A stretch of DNA of 64,000 nucleotides from Actinoplanes cyaneus (GTDB lineage Bacteria > Actinomycetota > Actinomycetes > Mycobacteriales > Micromonosporaceae): NCBI RefSeq assembly GCF_016862095.1, contig NZ_BOMH01000001.1, positions 1 through 64,000 of the forward strand, read 5' to 3'. Below the pieces are notes generated by a model. The model was not told where the DNA came from. It saw only the letters and a program-made list of their open reading frames with translations, and did not search any database. Numbering within the stretch: the first letter of the stretch is position 1; the number at the start of each line of letters is the position of its first letter. Both the position numbers and the translations under genes were made by a program. This document shows, piece by piece, positions 32,718-40,788 of the stretch.

Positions 32718-34597
32718 AGCAGCTCCGTCGGTATGTCGGCGTTCCGCGCGCGCAGCCACTCGCCGGTGGCCTTGGCCTGCGGGTCGAAACGGGTGGAGGC
32801 GGCGACCCCGTCGCCGAGCAGGCCGTCCACGACGATGTTCAGCGCGCACAGGTGGGGAAGCCGATGAACGGTGACGTCCAGTGGACCGGTCTCCGGCAGC
32901 AGGTCCCCGACCCGATCCGCGTCGAGCCAGTCGCGCAGCCACTCGTACGCGTCGCGTCGCCGCGGATGCCCGGCCGGGATCCACACGCCGATGTTGGCCG
33001 TGCCGCCTTTGTCTCCGGAGCGCGCGTGCACGAGCCGTCCCAGCGCCACCCGCTCCGTCCGCCCCGCACCCTCCCGGCTGGCGCTCACGGCTGCTTGCGG
33101 GGTCCCGGAACAGCCCTCAGTGCCAGCCGGGCCCGGCGGGCGGACGGCGGCGGGCGCGTCGTCCCGGCCGGCACTCACGGCACCTCCGGGACGACCCTCA
33201 GCGCCGGCTGAGCCCGGCGGGCGGATGGCGGCGGGGTCCCGGCTGGTCATCAGGGGTGTGTCCGGGGGTGGGAACGACACCTGAGGACCAGCCGGGTTTT
33301 CGCCGCGCGCTGCCGGGCCGGGGGGCGGATCGGCAGGTGGGGGCGCGGACGTATGCGGCGGGGGTGCGATGTGGACCGCGGTGCCGTCGGGAAGGACGGC
33401 GACGTGCGGGACCTCGGACTGCGGGACGTACGTCGCCGTGAAGATCCCGAACGGGGTCGCGTCGGCCGGCGGCGTGGTGACGTGGAATCCCGGGTACGAC
33501 GCGAGGGCCAGCTCGACCGCGGCGCCGCTGAAGGCGCGGCCCACGACCTGTGGATCGGGATCCTTCGCGTGGCAGCGGAGCAGGGCGGACGCCTCCGACT
33601 GGGTGGCCGGGTCGGTGCGGTCGGTGCGGACCAGGTCCCACGTGAGCTCGGCCGGCCGGGCGGGAAGGGCCGCTTCGAGCTGGGCCCGGACCCAGGCGGC
33701 CTTCTGCTCGATGTCGAGGCCGGTCAGGACGAACGTCATCGCGTTGCGGAAACCAGCGACCCGGTTGACGCCGACCTTCGTGGTGGCGGGCGGGGGCTCA
33801 CCCCGTACGCCGAACAGTTTGACCCTGTCCGTGTCGTCCTGAACGAGTTGGACCGTGTCGAGGCGGGTCGTGACATCCGGGTTGAGGTATCGCGGAGAGT
33901 CGATCTCGTAGACGAGTTGCGCGGTCACCGTGTCCTGGGTGACCGCGCCCCCGGTGCCGGGGTGCTTGGTGATGACGACCGTTCCGTCGGCGCTGATCTC
34001 GGCGATCGGGAAGCCCAGCGGCCGGCTGACGTCGATCGTCGTGAATCCGCTGAAGTTGCCGCCGGTGGCCTGGGCGCCGCATTCCAGGACGTGGCCGGCG
34101 GCGATTCCCGCGGCGAGCTCATCGAGGTCGTCGTGGGTCCAGCCGAAGGCGGCGATGGCCGGCCCGAGGGTGAGCGAGGCGTCGGTGACCCGGCCGGTGA
34201 CGACGATCTGCGCGTCACTTCTCAACGCCTCGGCGATGCCGAACGCCCCGAGATAGGCGTTGCCGGCGTCGCTCTCCACGTGCGCGACGCTGAGCGCCGG
34301 GTCCAGGGCGATGATCGCCGTGCGCAGAGCGCGCGGGTTGAGCCCACCGGCGTTCGTGACGACCCGGACATTGCGCGATTTGATGAGATCGAGGCAGTCG
34401 GCGAGTTGGCGCAGGAACGTCTTGGCATACCCCAGATCGGGGTTCTTCTGCCGGTCACGACCGAGAATGAGCATGGTCAGCTCGGCCAGGTAGTCCCCGG
34501 TCAGATAGTCGAGCGGCCCGCCCTCGATCATCTCGCGCATCGCGGAGAACCGGTCACCGTAGAAGCCGGAGCAGTTGCCGACGCGGATGGTGCGCAC
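32714..34597 (-). CDS. AtuA-like protein (DUF1446) with ferredoxin-fold-like C-terminal domain
   Basis: The 627-residue protein has an N-terminal DUF1446/AtuA domain (~1-395: IRVGNCSGFYGDRFSAMREM, VTNAGGLNPRALRTAI, VVTGRVTDASLTLGPAIAAFG) and a C-terminal AtuA-like domain (~525-627: HARSGDKGGTANIGVWIPAG ... LCALNIVVDGLLGDGV, cited in parts). Between them lies a ~130-residue Pro/Gly/Ala-rich insert holding two imperfect ~27-residue repeats (AAIRPPGSAGAEG / AAVRPPGPAGTEG), unusual for the family. AtuA proteins accompany geranyl-CoA-type carboxylases in acyclic terpene utilisation; their exact activity is unresolved. First gene of the operon, coupled to the beta subunit by GTGA. Confidence 0.88.
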   Translation of the reverse strand: MRTIRVGNCSGFYGDRFSAMREMIEGGPLDYLTGDYLAELTMLILGRDRQKNPDLGYAKTFLRQLADCLDLIKSRNVRVVTNAGGLNPRALRTAIIALDPALSVAHVESDAGNAYLGAFGIAEALRSDAQIVVTGRVTDASLTLGPAIAAFGWTHDDLDELAAGIAAGHVLECGAQATGGNFSGFTTIDVSRPLGFPIAEISADGTVVITKHPGTGGAVTQDTVTAQLVYEIDSPRYLNPDVTTRLDTVQLVQDDTDRVKLFGVRGEPPPATTKVGVNRVAGFRNAMTFVLTGLDIEQKAAWVRAQLEAALPARPAELTWDLVRTDRTDPATQSEASALLRCHAKDPDPQVVGRAFSGAAVELALASYPGFHVTTPPADATPFGIFTATYVPQSEVPHVAVLPDGTAVHIAPPPHTSAPPPADPPPGPAARGENPAGPQVSFPPPDTPLMTSRDPAAIRPPGSAGAEGRPGGAVSAGRDDAPAAVRPPGPAGTEGCSGTPQAAVSASREGAGRTERVALGRLVHARSGDKGGTANIGVWIPAGHPRRRDAYEWLRDWLDADRVGDLLPETGPLDVTVHRLPHLCALNIVVDGLLGDGVAASTRFDPQAKATGEWLRARNADIPTELL

Positions 34598-34633
34598 TTC
34601 AGCCCGGCCCTCCCCCTGCTGGCGACGGGAGTC

Positions 34634-34661
34634 ACGTTAGGCAATCTGACAAAATTGTCAA
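34634..34661 (-). promoter_or_regulatory. Promoter of the atuA-carboxylase-dehydrogenase operon with overlapping TetR-type operator
   Basis: Minus-strand TTGACA (34661-34656) is followed after 16 bp by TAACGT (34639-34634). The inverted repeat TGACAA-AA-TTGTCA (34647-34660) covers the -35 box, so repressor binding would block polymerase. The tetR stop codon lies inside the -35 box, which packs gene end, operator and promoter together. Confidence 0.65.
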
Positions 34662-35302
34662 GGACGCTCGCGGAGCCCGATCGCCGCCGCCCACAGCTTC
34701 GACATGTGGTCGACCACGTCGTCCTCGTCGAGCGGCTCGCGCAGGGAGTAGATGACGTGCGCCATCTGCTCGACCATCGCGCCGAGCACGATCGCGGTCA
34801 TCCGCGGGTCGAGATCCTGATTCGCCAGACCCGCCTCCTGCAGCCGGCGCAACCCCTCGGCGCCGCGATGCACGTAGAGCTCGCGCACCTCGAGCAGCAG
34901 TTTCCGCAGCGTGTCGTCCTCACCGGCGCCCTGCTCGACCAGCCGGAGCACGCGCGACGCGTTGCGCCAGGCGCGCAGATAGCCACGATTCGAGGCGACG
35001 ATCCGGACGTACGGGTCGTCAGCCGTCTCCGGAGCGACCAGACTCTCGGTGAACATCTGGTCGGCCACCGTACGGACGATGCTGCGCAGCAGGTCGTCCT
35101 TGGACTCGAAGTACGTGTAGAACGTCCCGTAGGAGACGCCGGCCGCCGCCGCCACCTGCTCGGGCGTGAACCCGGCCCAGCCCCGGGTCTCCAGCAGCTC
35201 CCGGCCGGCCGCGAGCAGCGCGTCCCGGGTCCGCCGGCCCCGCGCGGTCACCGGGGCGGTCGGCGCGGGATTCGTTCGTGATCGGCCCATGGTCCTCATC
35301 AT
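34658..35302 (-). CDS. TetR-family regulator of the carboxylase operon
   Basis: The ~214-residue protein has an N-terminal HTH (GRRTRDALLAAGRELLETRG, then FTPEQVAAAAGVSYGTFYTYF, cited in parts) and an all-helical ligand domain with TetR_C-like helices. Two starts are possible (35302, or ATG 35290 = MGRSRTNP). It directly precedes atuA on the same strand, and the inverted repeat at its own 3' end is the likely operator for the downstream genes. It is 33 bp downstream of the DUF2071 gene and may be co-transcribed with it, so autoregulation is not evident. Confidence 0.88.
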   Translation of the reverse strand: MMRTMGRSRTNPAPTAPVTARGRRTRDALLAAGRELLETRGWAGFTPEQVAAAAGVSYGTFYTYFESKDDLLRSIVRTVADQMFTESLVAPETADDPYVRIVASNRGYLRAWRNASRVLRLVEQGAGEDDTLRKLLLEVRELYVHRGAEGLRRLQEAGLANQDLDPRMTAIVLGAMVEQMAHVIYSLREPLDEDDVVDHMSKLWAAAIGLRERP

Positions 35303-35335
35303 CGCTTCCCCCGGGCGGGACGGCCCGAGCGGACG

Positions 35336-36067
35336 TCAGGAGGTGGTGAACGGACCGAAAACGACAGGGACGCCGGGCGAGTAGAGGACGCTGGCGGGCT
35401 CGGCGGTGATACCCGGCAGCCCCGCGGCGGCCAGCAGGGAGTCGTCGAGGTCGAGCAGGGTCGCCCGGTGCAGCGGCCAGCGCGGATGATCGTTGGCCAG
35501 GTGGCGGGTGCGGCCCCACGCCCGGGTGTGCAGCCCCCAGCGCGCGGTCAGGAAATGCTCCAGCGGGCTCGGCTCCGCGATCGGATCACCGACCCGGATG
35601 CGCATGCGGTTCGTGGCGCTGCGCGGGCCGGGCCAGCGGCGCTTCGAGACGTACGACAACTCGTCGCCCCGGCGGGTCATCCGCATCCGCGCCCACATGT
35701 ACGGCAGTCGCAGGCTCACCCGGGCGACCAGCACCGGGAGGAGCCGTTCCGCCTCCAGGGAACGGAAGACCACCGCCCGGCGGCCCTGCGCGTCGACGCT
35801 GTAGAGCCGGACGTTCGTCTCGCAGAACGTCCCCAGATACGGCACGCCCGGCCCGCCGAGGAAACCGACCCGTTCCATCCGGAAGCCGATCACCCCCGCG
35901 TACGTGACGCCGTCGATCGTGTCGGGCCGCGTCCCCGGCGGCAGCAGCGGCGCGACCCGCTCCGGCTCGACAGCCCAGTGCAGGAACGCCAGATCCGTCC
36001 AGCGCTGCCCGAGAACCGCGCGCGCCACCGGCCGTACCGTCTCCGCCGTGATCTCTTCGACAACCAT
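35336..36067 (-). CDS. DUF2071 (YqjF-like) protein
   Basis: The 243-residue protein shows the DUF2071 layout: QRWTDLAFLHWAVEPERVAPLLPPG (in part), TYAGVIGFRMERVGFLG, FCETNVRLYSVDAQGR, FRSLEAERLLPVLVAR, and a C-terminal HFLTARWGLHT. It resembles acetoacetate-decarboxylase-fold proteins, but no catalytic lysine can be assigned with confidence. No signal peptide. Function unknown. It precedes tetR by 33 bp. Confidence 0.8.
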   Translation of the reverse strand: MVVEEITAETVRPVARAVLGQRWTDLAFLHWAVEPERVAPLLPPGTRPDTIDGVTYAGVIGFRMERVGFLGGPGVPYLGTFCETNVRLYSVDAQGRRAVVFRSLEAERLLPVLVARVSLRLPYMWARMRMTRRGDELSYVSKRRWPGPRSATNRMRIRVGDPIAEPSPLEHFLTARWGLHTRAWGRTRHLANDHPRWPLHRATLLDLDDSLLAAAGLPGITAEPASVLYSPGVPVVFGPFTTS

Positions 36068-36095
36068 GAGAACAAGATTGCCGTACGGGCGGTGA

Positions 36096-37193
36096 TCAGT
36101 GGTCCAGCCAGCCCAGATCCTTCGGCGTGAACCCGATCGGCGGAAGAGCGGCCTGTTCGGCGATCCTGGTGAGATCGCCGAGCGTGATCCCCTCGCCGGT
36201 CAGCGTCATGACGCGCCCCTGCCCGAGATCGACGACCAGGTAGGTGAGGCCGTGACCGGCTGCGTCGGTGCGGACCGGGTGACGGGCCGGACGGCCGCGA
36301 ACCGTCAGTTTCTCGCCTCCGGCCGGGGCCTCGGTGACCGTGCCGACCACGACCGACACCGAGCTGGAGTCGGCGACGCTCTTCTCCGGTCCCGGGGAGG
36401 CGACGGGGCTCCGACCTGCGGTGATCTCGTACCGCCAGGCTGCCGCGCTCGGCCCACTGATCGTGACTCCCCCGGTCTCCCAGCCGTCGGGCAGCCACCC
36501 CAGCAACACCGGAACGGACGTGAGCGCGAGTGCCGGACCCACCGACCGGGCCATGCGGAGCAGGTCCGCCGCGATGACCTCGACATGACTCGTGGAGATC
36601 ATCAGGACCGTGTCGTAGCCGGCCACCCAGGCGAGGGCCGCTTTGCCATCGCCCCGGGACGGCGAGAACCATCCCTCGGCGCCGTTGATGTCGACCTTCT
36701 GCCCGGAGGTGTCCAGCGTTCTTGCGGGGTCCACCACCTCGGTGCGAATGGTCAGTGCGATCGATGCGCCGCTCCAGGGGTCACCAGCGCCGGCCTGCTT
36801 CTTCCATACCCGTGTCAGGCTCTGGCCGGACGGGCCGGCGGAGTCGGCCTGCCGGATGCTCTCGCTGAACCCGGACGGGATCCAGGCCGGTCCGTATCGT
36901 ATAGCGATCATGCCTAGCTGGGCGGCGCCCGTGGGCGTTACCAGTACCCCGGGCGACAGACTCGGTGCATCCGCCACCACGGCGGGCTCCGGGACGCTGC
37001 CGCGCAAGGCGACGACAGGGACGGTGACAGCGACAACGACGGCAGCGGCGGCCATCGCGGCGCCCAGCACCCCGAACTGACGGCGACGGCGGGCCCCTGC
37101 GGCGCGCTGCGGCAAGGCGGCCAGGAGGCGCTCGGCGGGGACGGCTCGGTCGGCCTGGCGCTCCTGGGCCGTACGGACAAGGTCTTCGATCAT
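36096..37193 (-). CDS. Single-pass membrane protein paired with an ECF sigma factor (anti-sigma-like)
   Basis: The 365-residue protein has a short cytoplasmic N-terminus, one transmembrane helix (~42-63: FGVLGAAMAAAAVVVAVTVP) and a large external beta-rich domain with no recognised motif. ATG at 37193 overlaps the stop of the sigma gene by 4 bp (ATGA). In actinobacterial SigE-type pairs such membrane partners often sense or restrain the sigma factor, but I do not see a canonical zinc anti-sigma motif (HxxxCxxC). Role inferred from coupling. Confidence 0.65.
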   Translation of the reverse strand: MIEDLVRTAQERQADRAVPAERLLAALPQRAAGARRRRQFGVLGAAMAAAAVVVAVTVPVVALRGSVPEPAVVADAPSLSPGVLVTPTGAAQLGMIAIRYGPAWIPSGFSESIRQADSAGPSGQSLTRVWKKQAGAGDPWSGASIALTIRTEVVDPARTLDTSGQKVDINGAEGWFSPSRGDGKAALAWVAGYDTVLMISTSHVEVIAADLLRMARSVGPALALTSVPVLLGWLPDGWETGGVTISGPSAAAWRYEITAGRSPVASPGPEKSVADSSSVSVVVGTVTEAPAGGEKLTVRGRPARHPVRTDAAGHGLTYLVVDLGQGRVMTLTGEGITLGDLTRIAEQAALPPIGFTPKDLGWLDH

Positions 37194-37699
37194 CGCGGCA
37201 GCTCCTCGGCGGTCACGAGCGTGGCCGGCAACGCACCCTGCAGGGTGGCCAGCGCACGCGCGAGGTGGGTACGGACGGTGACCGTTCGGCAGCCGAGCAT
37301 CTCGGCGATCTGCTCGACGGCCAGGTCCTCGTAGAAGCGCAGGGCGATCACCGCGCGCTGCCGTGGCGGCAGGGTCGCGATCAGCCGGAGCATCGCGTCC
37401 CTCTCGTCATGGTCCGCGGCCAGATCTCGCGTCGCCGGCAGGAACCCGTCGAGGGTCTCCGCGGTGACCGGGATGGACTGCGCGGCCCGGCGCCGCCGCC
37501 ACGACAGGAACTCGTTGACCACCATGCGCTTGACGTAGAGTTCCGGCGCGTCCATCCGGCCGATCCGCGACCAGCGGGCCTGCGCCCGGACGAGGACGTT
37601 CTGGGTGATGTCCTCGGCCAGGTGCGCGTCCCAGGTGACCACGGTGGCGTAACGCACCAGGTTGCCCAGCCGGGTCGATACGAACTCTTCGAACGTCAC
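37190..37699 (-). CDS. ECF sigma factor, SigE-like group of actinomycetes
   Basis: I choose GTG 37697-37699 (TFEEFVSTRLGNLVRYA), which has GGTGGAGG upstream; the frame is open to 37795 but the extra residues are not sigma-like. The 169-residue product has region 2 (LVRYATVVTWDAHLAEDITQ, QARWSRIGRMDAPELYVKRM) and region 4 (LPPRQRAVIALRFYEDLAVE, EMLGCRTVTVRTHLARAL). It directs RNA polymerase to a small regulon, probably including its own operon. Partner gene downstream overlaps. Confidence 0.88.
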   Translation of the reverse strand: MTFEEFVSTRLGNLVRYATVVTWDAHLAEDITQNVLVRAQARWSRIGRMDAPELYVKRMVVNEFLSWRRRRAAQSIPVTAETLDGFLPATRDLAADHDERDAMLRLIATLPPRQRAVIALRFYEDLAVEQIAEMLGCRTVTVRTHLARALATLQGALPATLVTAEELPR

Positions 37700-37793
37700 G
37701 CCCGGAAAACGCCTCCACCGCCGTCGATTGATGACACGCCCGCCGAGAATCTCGAGAATCAGTAGCGGCCGCACCGTTTGGGCCCGCCGAAGC

Positions 37794-38765
37794 ATGTCCG
37801 TGCGGACCGCTATGGTCCGGACTGTGTCCGACAGTCACCGCACGGTCAACCGGGTCGATCTCCACTATCCGCCGTTCCCCCTGGAGTTCGGCGTTCAGCA
37901 GGTCAAGGGCTGCTGGACGGTGCAGGCGAGGCGGGTCGCGGCCGCGGAGATCGCCGACCTGGTGGCCCGTGCCGCCCGGCAGACCATTGTGGTGCTGGAC
38001 ATCGCGACCACCAGTTTCCTCGATGACGACTATCAGCAGTGGGCGCCTTCCCGGATCGCCGCCCACCAGGGGGTCGACTGCGCGGTGCACGACTTCGGCG
38101 CGCTGGCCACCGGCGTTCTCGGGCTCAGCCAGGAGGCCCTGGTGATCCAGTCCGATGATCTCCCCCGCTTCCTCGATGGCTGGTACCCGTATGAGTTGAC
38201 GCTGGTCGGGCTGGCCGAGCCGCCGAGTTCGCCGGAACTGGACGAGATCGGGCTGGCGGTCGGCACCGCCGACTTCACCCGGCCGTTGCTGCCGACCCTT
38301 CCCGGCTGTCACCTGTTCTCGTCGGGTCATGACGACACCCATCTCTGGATGGAGTCAGCCGATCCGGGTGTCGCCGCGGCCGTGCTCGGCCGGCAGCTCG
38401 CCCTGCAAGGCCTGGCAGCACTGGTGGAGGTGGCGATGCCCGGCCCGCCGCCGGCAAGCACGGCGGAGGAAGGCACGGCGGAGGAAGGCACGGCAGAGGC
38501 AATCACCAGGATGGAGCTGGAGGACAAGCTGAGGACGACGGTGGCAGATCCGCCCGGTGACCTCGTCGCCGCGCTGCTCGACCGGAGTTCCGGATGGGCC
38601 GGGCAGTTCATCACCGCATCCGCTGAGCTGGTCACGATCGGTCTGACTGCCCTCCCGGCGCGGCGGCGGCTCGGCGATCCGCTGCCGGGCGGGACCGATC
38701 TCGTCGCGATCTACGACGTGGCAGCGGCGAGCTGGCAGTTCGACGGTTCACCGGCCACCGGCTGA
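37794..38765 (+). CDS. Hypothetical cytoplasmic protein
   Basis: ATG 37794, ATG 37812 or GTG 37824 could start this 314-323-residue protein; the last (SDSHRTVNRVDLHYPPFPLE) gives the most protein-like N-terminus. It is acidic, with mixed alpha/beta character (TIVVLDIATTSFLDDDYQQW, LVIQSDDLPRFLDGWYPYEL) and a short tandem repeat STAEEGTAEEGTAEA at ~225-240. No family recognised, no signal or membrane segment. Divergent from the ECF sigma gene, with which it may share a promoter region. A GCAGCCG/CGGCTGC hairpin follows its stop. Confidence 0.6.
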   Translation: MSVRTAMVRTVSDSHRTVNRVDLHYPPFPLEFGVQQVKGCWTVQARRVAAAEIADLVARAARQTIVVLDIATTSFLDDDYQQWAPSRIAAHQGVDCAVHDFGALATGVLGLSQEALVIQSDDLPRFLDGWYPYELTLVGLAEPPSSPELDEIGLAVGTADFTRPLLPTLPGCHLFSSGHDDTHLWMESADPGVAAAVLGRQLALQGLAALVEVAMPGPPPASTAEEGTAEEGTAEAITRMELEDKLRTTVADPPGDLVAALLDRSSGWAGQFITASAELVTIGLTALPARRRLGDPLPGGTDLVAIYDVAAASWQFDGSPATG

Positions 38766-38768
38766 GCG

Positions 38769-38803
38769 GCAGCCGGGCACCGGCGGAGGTCTCCGGCGGC
38801 TGC
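38769..38803. terminator. Weak hairpin between convergent genes
   Basis: GCAGCCG (38769-38775) pairs with CGGCTGC (38797-38803), and inner CCGG segments can extend the structure. It lies just after the stop of the hypothetical gene and before that of the convergent kinase gene. Confidence 0.35.
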
Positions 38804-38818
38804 GTCACGGCGAACGCG

Positions 38819-39799
38819 TCACGCCTGGTCGAAGAGCGCCAGCGTCTCGTCGATGCGGACGCGGGCCCAGTCGTAGTTCTCCGTGCCCGGGAAGTGTCGG
38901 TACGCCGTTTCGATCGTCATGATCAGGGCGAGGTAGAGGCAGTAGAGGCGGCGCCGCACGCGTTCGTCCGGGGTGGCCGGGCCGCGGCCGTAACCGCGGA
39001 TGAAGGCGGACGAGTCCCCGTACGCCGGGATCTCGCTGCCGGTGAAACCGGCCTCGATCAACGGGTCGCCGAAGAACGCCCGCTCGTGGTCGATGATCGC
39101 CACGATCCGCCCGTCGCGGACCATCACGTTGTTGTCCCACATGTCCCACTCGACGAACCGGGGTTCGGTCACCTCGTCGAGGGTGTGGGCGTGGGCCGCG
39201 ATCGCCGCGCGCACCGCCTCGTACGGGTGGCCCAGGTCGACGTCGCGGCGTTCGCCGTCGCGCAGCACGCCCTCGATCATGTCGAGGAAGGCGGCGCGCC
39301 AGGTCGGGAAGCCCGGCCCGTCGAGCGGGCCGAAGTGCGGGCCGGCGACGGCGTTGAGCGAACGGTTCAGTGCGCCGAGCGTCTCGTTGAACGTGGCGCG
39401 CTCCGCCGGCGAGTGCTTGCCGCGCAGCATGCCGAGGTTGTCGCCGTCGACGAACTCCATGAAGAAGTAGTCAGCGTCGCACAGCTCGTGGCTGCGGTCG
39501 GCGAAGTGGACGGCGGGCACCGGCACGGCGGTCTGCTCGCGGATCAGTCGCAGCGCGGTCAGCTCGGTCGCCATCGCGCCCCGCTCGTAGGTCATCACCT
39601 CGATGTGCGGCGGTGGCGCGATCTTGAGGACGACCTCGCGGCCGGAGCGCAGCCGCATCCGGTACGCCACGTTGAACCAGCCGTGCCCCAGCTCACTGCA
39701 CCAGTCGTCGCCGGCGGGCGCCTCGCCGGGGCCGTAGGCGCGCTCGACCATCGCGCGCAGCACGACCGTGCTCTGCCGGTTCTTGGTGATGCTCTCCAT
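38819..39799 (-). CDS. Aminoglycoside-phosphotransferase-family kinase
   Basis: ATG 39799 (MESITKNRQSTVVLRAMVER) is chosen; the frame extends to 39877 but that part is unlike the family. The 326-residue protein has a kinase-like N-lobe (REVVLKIAPPP), a Brenner-like loop FVEWDMWDNNVMVRDGRIVA with Asp/Asn, and IIDHERAFFGDP, the metal-binding Asp motif. In this APH/choline-kinase family the substrate can be an antibiotic or a small metabolite, and none can be assigned. The usual HGD is replaced by EWDMWDNN, as in a subset of actinomycete homologues. Confidence 0.8.
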   Translation of the reverse strand: MESITKNRQSTVVLRAMVERAYGPGEAPAGDDWCSELGHGWFNVAYRMRLRSGREVVLKIAPPPHIEVMTYERGAMATELTALRLIREQTAVPVPAVHFADRSHELCDADYFFMEFVDGDNLGMLRGKHSPAERATFNETLGALNRSLNAVAGPHFGPLDGPGFPTWRAAFLDMIEGVLRDGERRDVDLGHPYEAVRAAIAAHAHTLDEVTEPRFVEWDMWDNNVMVRDGRIVAIIDHERAFFGDPLIEAGFTGSEIPAYGDSSAFIRGYGRGPATPDERVRRRLYCLYLALIMTIETAYRHFPGTENYDWARVRIDETLALFDQA

Positions 39800-39851
39800 C
39801 GCGGGCTCCCCGTGTTCGGCCGACCGGGGAAGAGGCCGACCGGGGAAGAGA

Positions 39852-40727
39852 CTATCGCCGGGAGACGGCCAGGGCATTGACGGCGACGACGATCAGGATG
39901 CCGAGCCACTCGTGCGGTCGCAGCGCCTCACCGAGCAGGATCAGGCCCGCCAGCGCGGCGAAGACCGGATGGACGCTCATCACGACACCGAAGAAGCGCG
40001 GCGGGACCCGGCGGAGGGCGACCAGATCCACCGCGTACGGGATGACGGAGCTGAACACCCCGGCGCCGGCCGCGAACAGCAGCGACGCGCTCGTCATCCG
40101 GCCGGAAGTGATCAGCCACGCCAGCACCGGCAGGGACAGCAGCATGGACACCGTCGTCGCCGCGGCCGGCGCCTGCAGCCCGGGCAGGCGGCGCCCGAGC
40201 AGACGGTTCAGCAGGATGTAGGACGCCCAGCACCCCGCCGCGAGCAGCCCGCACCCGATCCCGGCCCAGTCGCTGCCACCCCGCGGCAGGACGAGCACGT
40301 ACACGCCGATCCCGGCGCCGAGCGCGCAGACCAGGTCGGCCCGGGTCCGGGAGCCGGCCAGCGCCACCCCGAGCGGCCCGAGGAACTCCAGGGTGACCGC
40401 CAGCCCGAGCCCGATCCGATCGACGGCGGTGTAGAGGCTCAGGTTCATCGTCGCGAAGACGAGACCGAGAAGGATCGTCGGCCACCACTGCGGCCAGCGG
40501 AACCGGTGCAGCGGCGGGCGGCCCACCGGCAGCAGCACGGCGGCGGCCACCAGCTGCCGGACGGCGACGACCCCGGCCGGGCCGATGGTCGCGAACGCGT
40601 GCGCGCCGACGGCAGCGCCGGCCTGGTTGCTGGCCGCGCCGGCCATCATGGTCACGAGCCCGCCGCCGATGCCGCGACCGGCGCGGGTCGTCGCGGGAGC
40701 CTCGAGTTGTGCCGTCATGCCGCTCAT
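39852..40727 (-). CDS. EamA/DMT-superfamily exporter (RhtA-like)
   Basis: ATG 40727 (MSGMTAQLEA) or 40718 starts a ~291-residue protein with ten hydrophobic helices in two EamA halves (VTMMAGAASNQAGAAVGAHA, FLGPLGVALAGSRTRADLV, GVVMSVHPVFAALAGLILLG). It is similar to threonine/homoserine exporters of the RhtA type; the substrate is unknown. Divergent from a LysR gene 61 bp away, a classic regulator-exporter pair. Two tandem 16-bp copies (39819-39834, 39835-39850) follow its stop. Confidence 0.86.
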   Translation of the reverse strand: MSGMTAQLEAPATTRAGRGIGGGLVTMMAGAASNQAGAAVGAHAFATIGPAGVVAVRQLVAAAVLLPVGRPPLHRFRWPQWWPTILLGLVFATMNLSLYTAVDRIGLGLAVTLEFLGPLGVALAGSRTRADLVCALGAGIGVYVLVLPRGGSDWAGIGCGLLAAGCWASYILLNRLLGRRLPGLQAPAAATTVSMLLSLPVLAWLITSGRMTSASLLFAAGAGVFSSVIPYAVDLVALRRVPPRFFGVVMSVHPVFAALAGLILLGEALRPHEWLGILIVVAVNALAVSRR

Positions 40728-40788
40728 CGAAGCCCGCGGGGACACCGGGAGGGAAATGACGACCGCGCACGACTTATACGCTGAGCGC

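Noticed and set aside
32718..32984. 89-residue extension of carboxylase beta
   Set aside because: Arg-rich shadow of the atuA 3' end; the GTGA overlap at 32714-32717 gives the expected protein.
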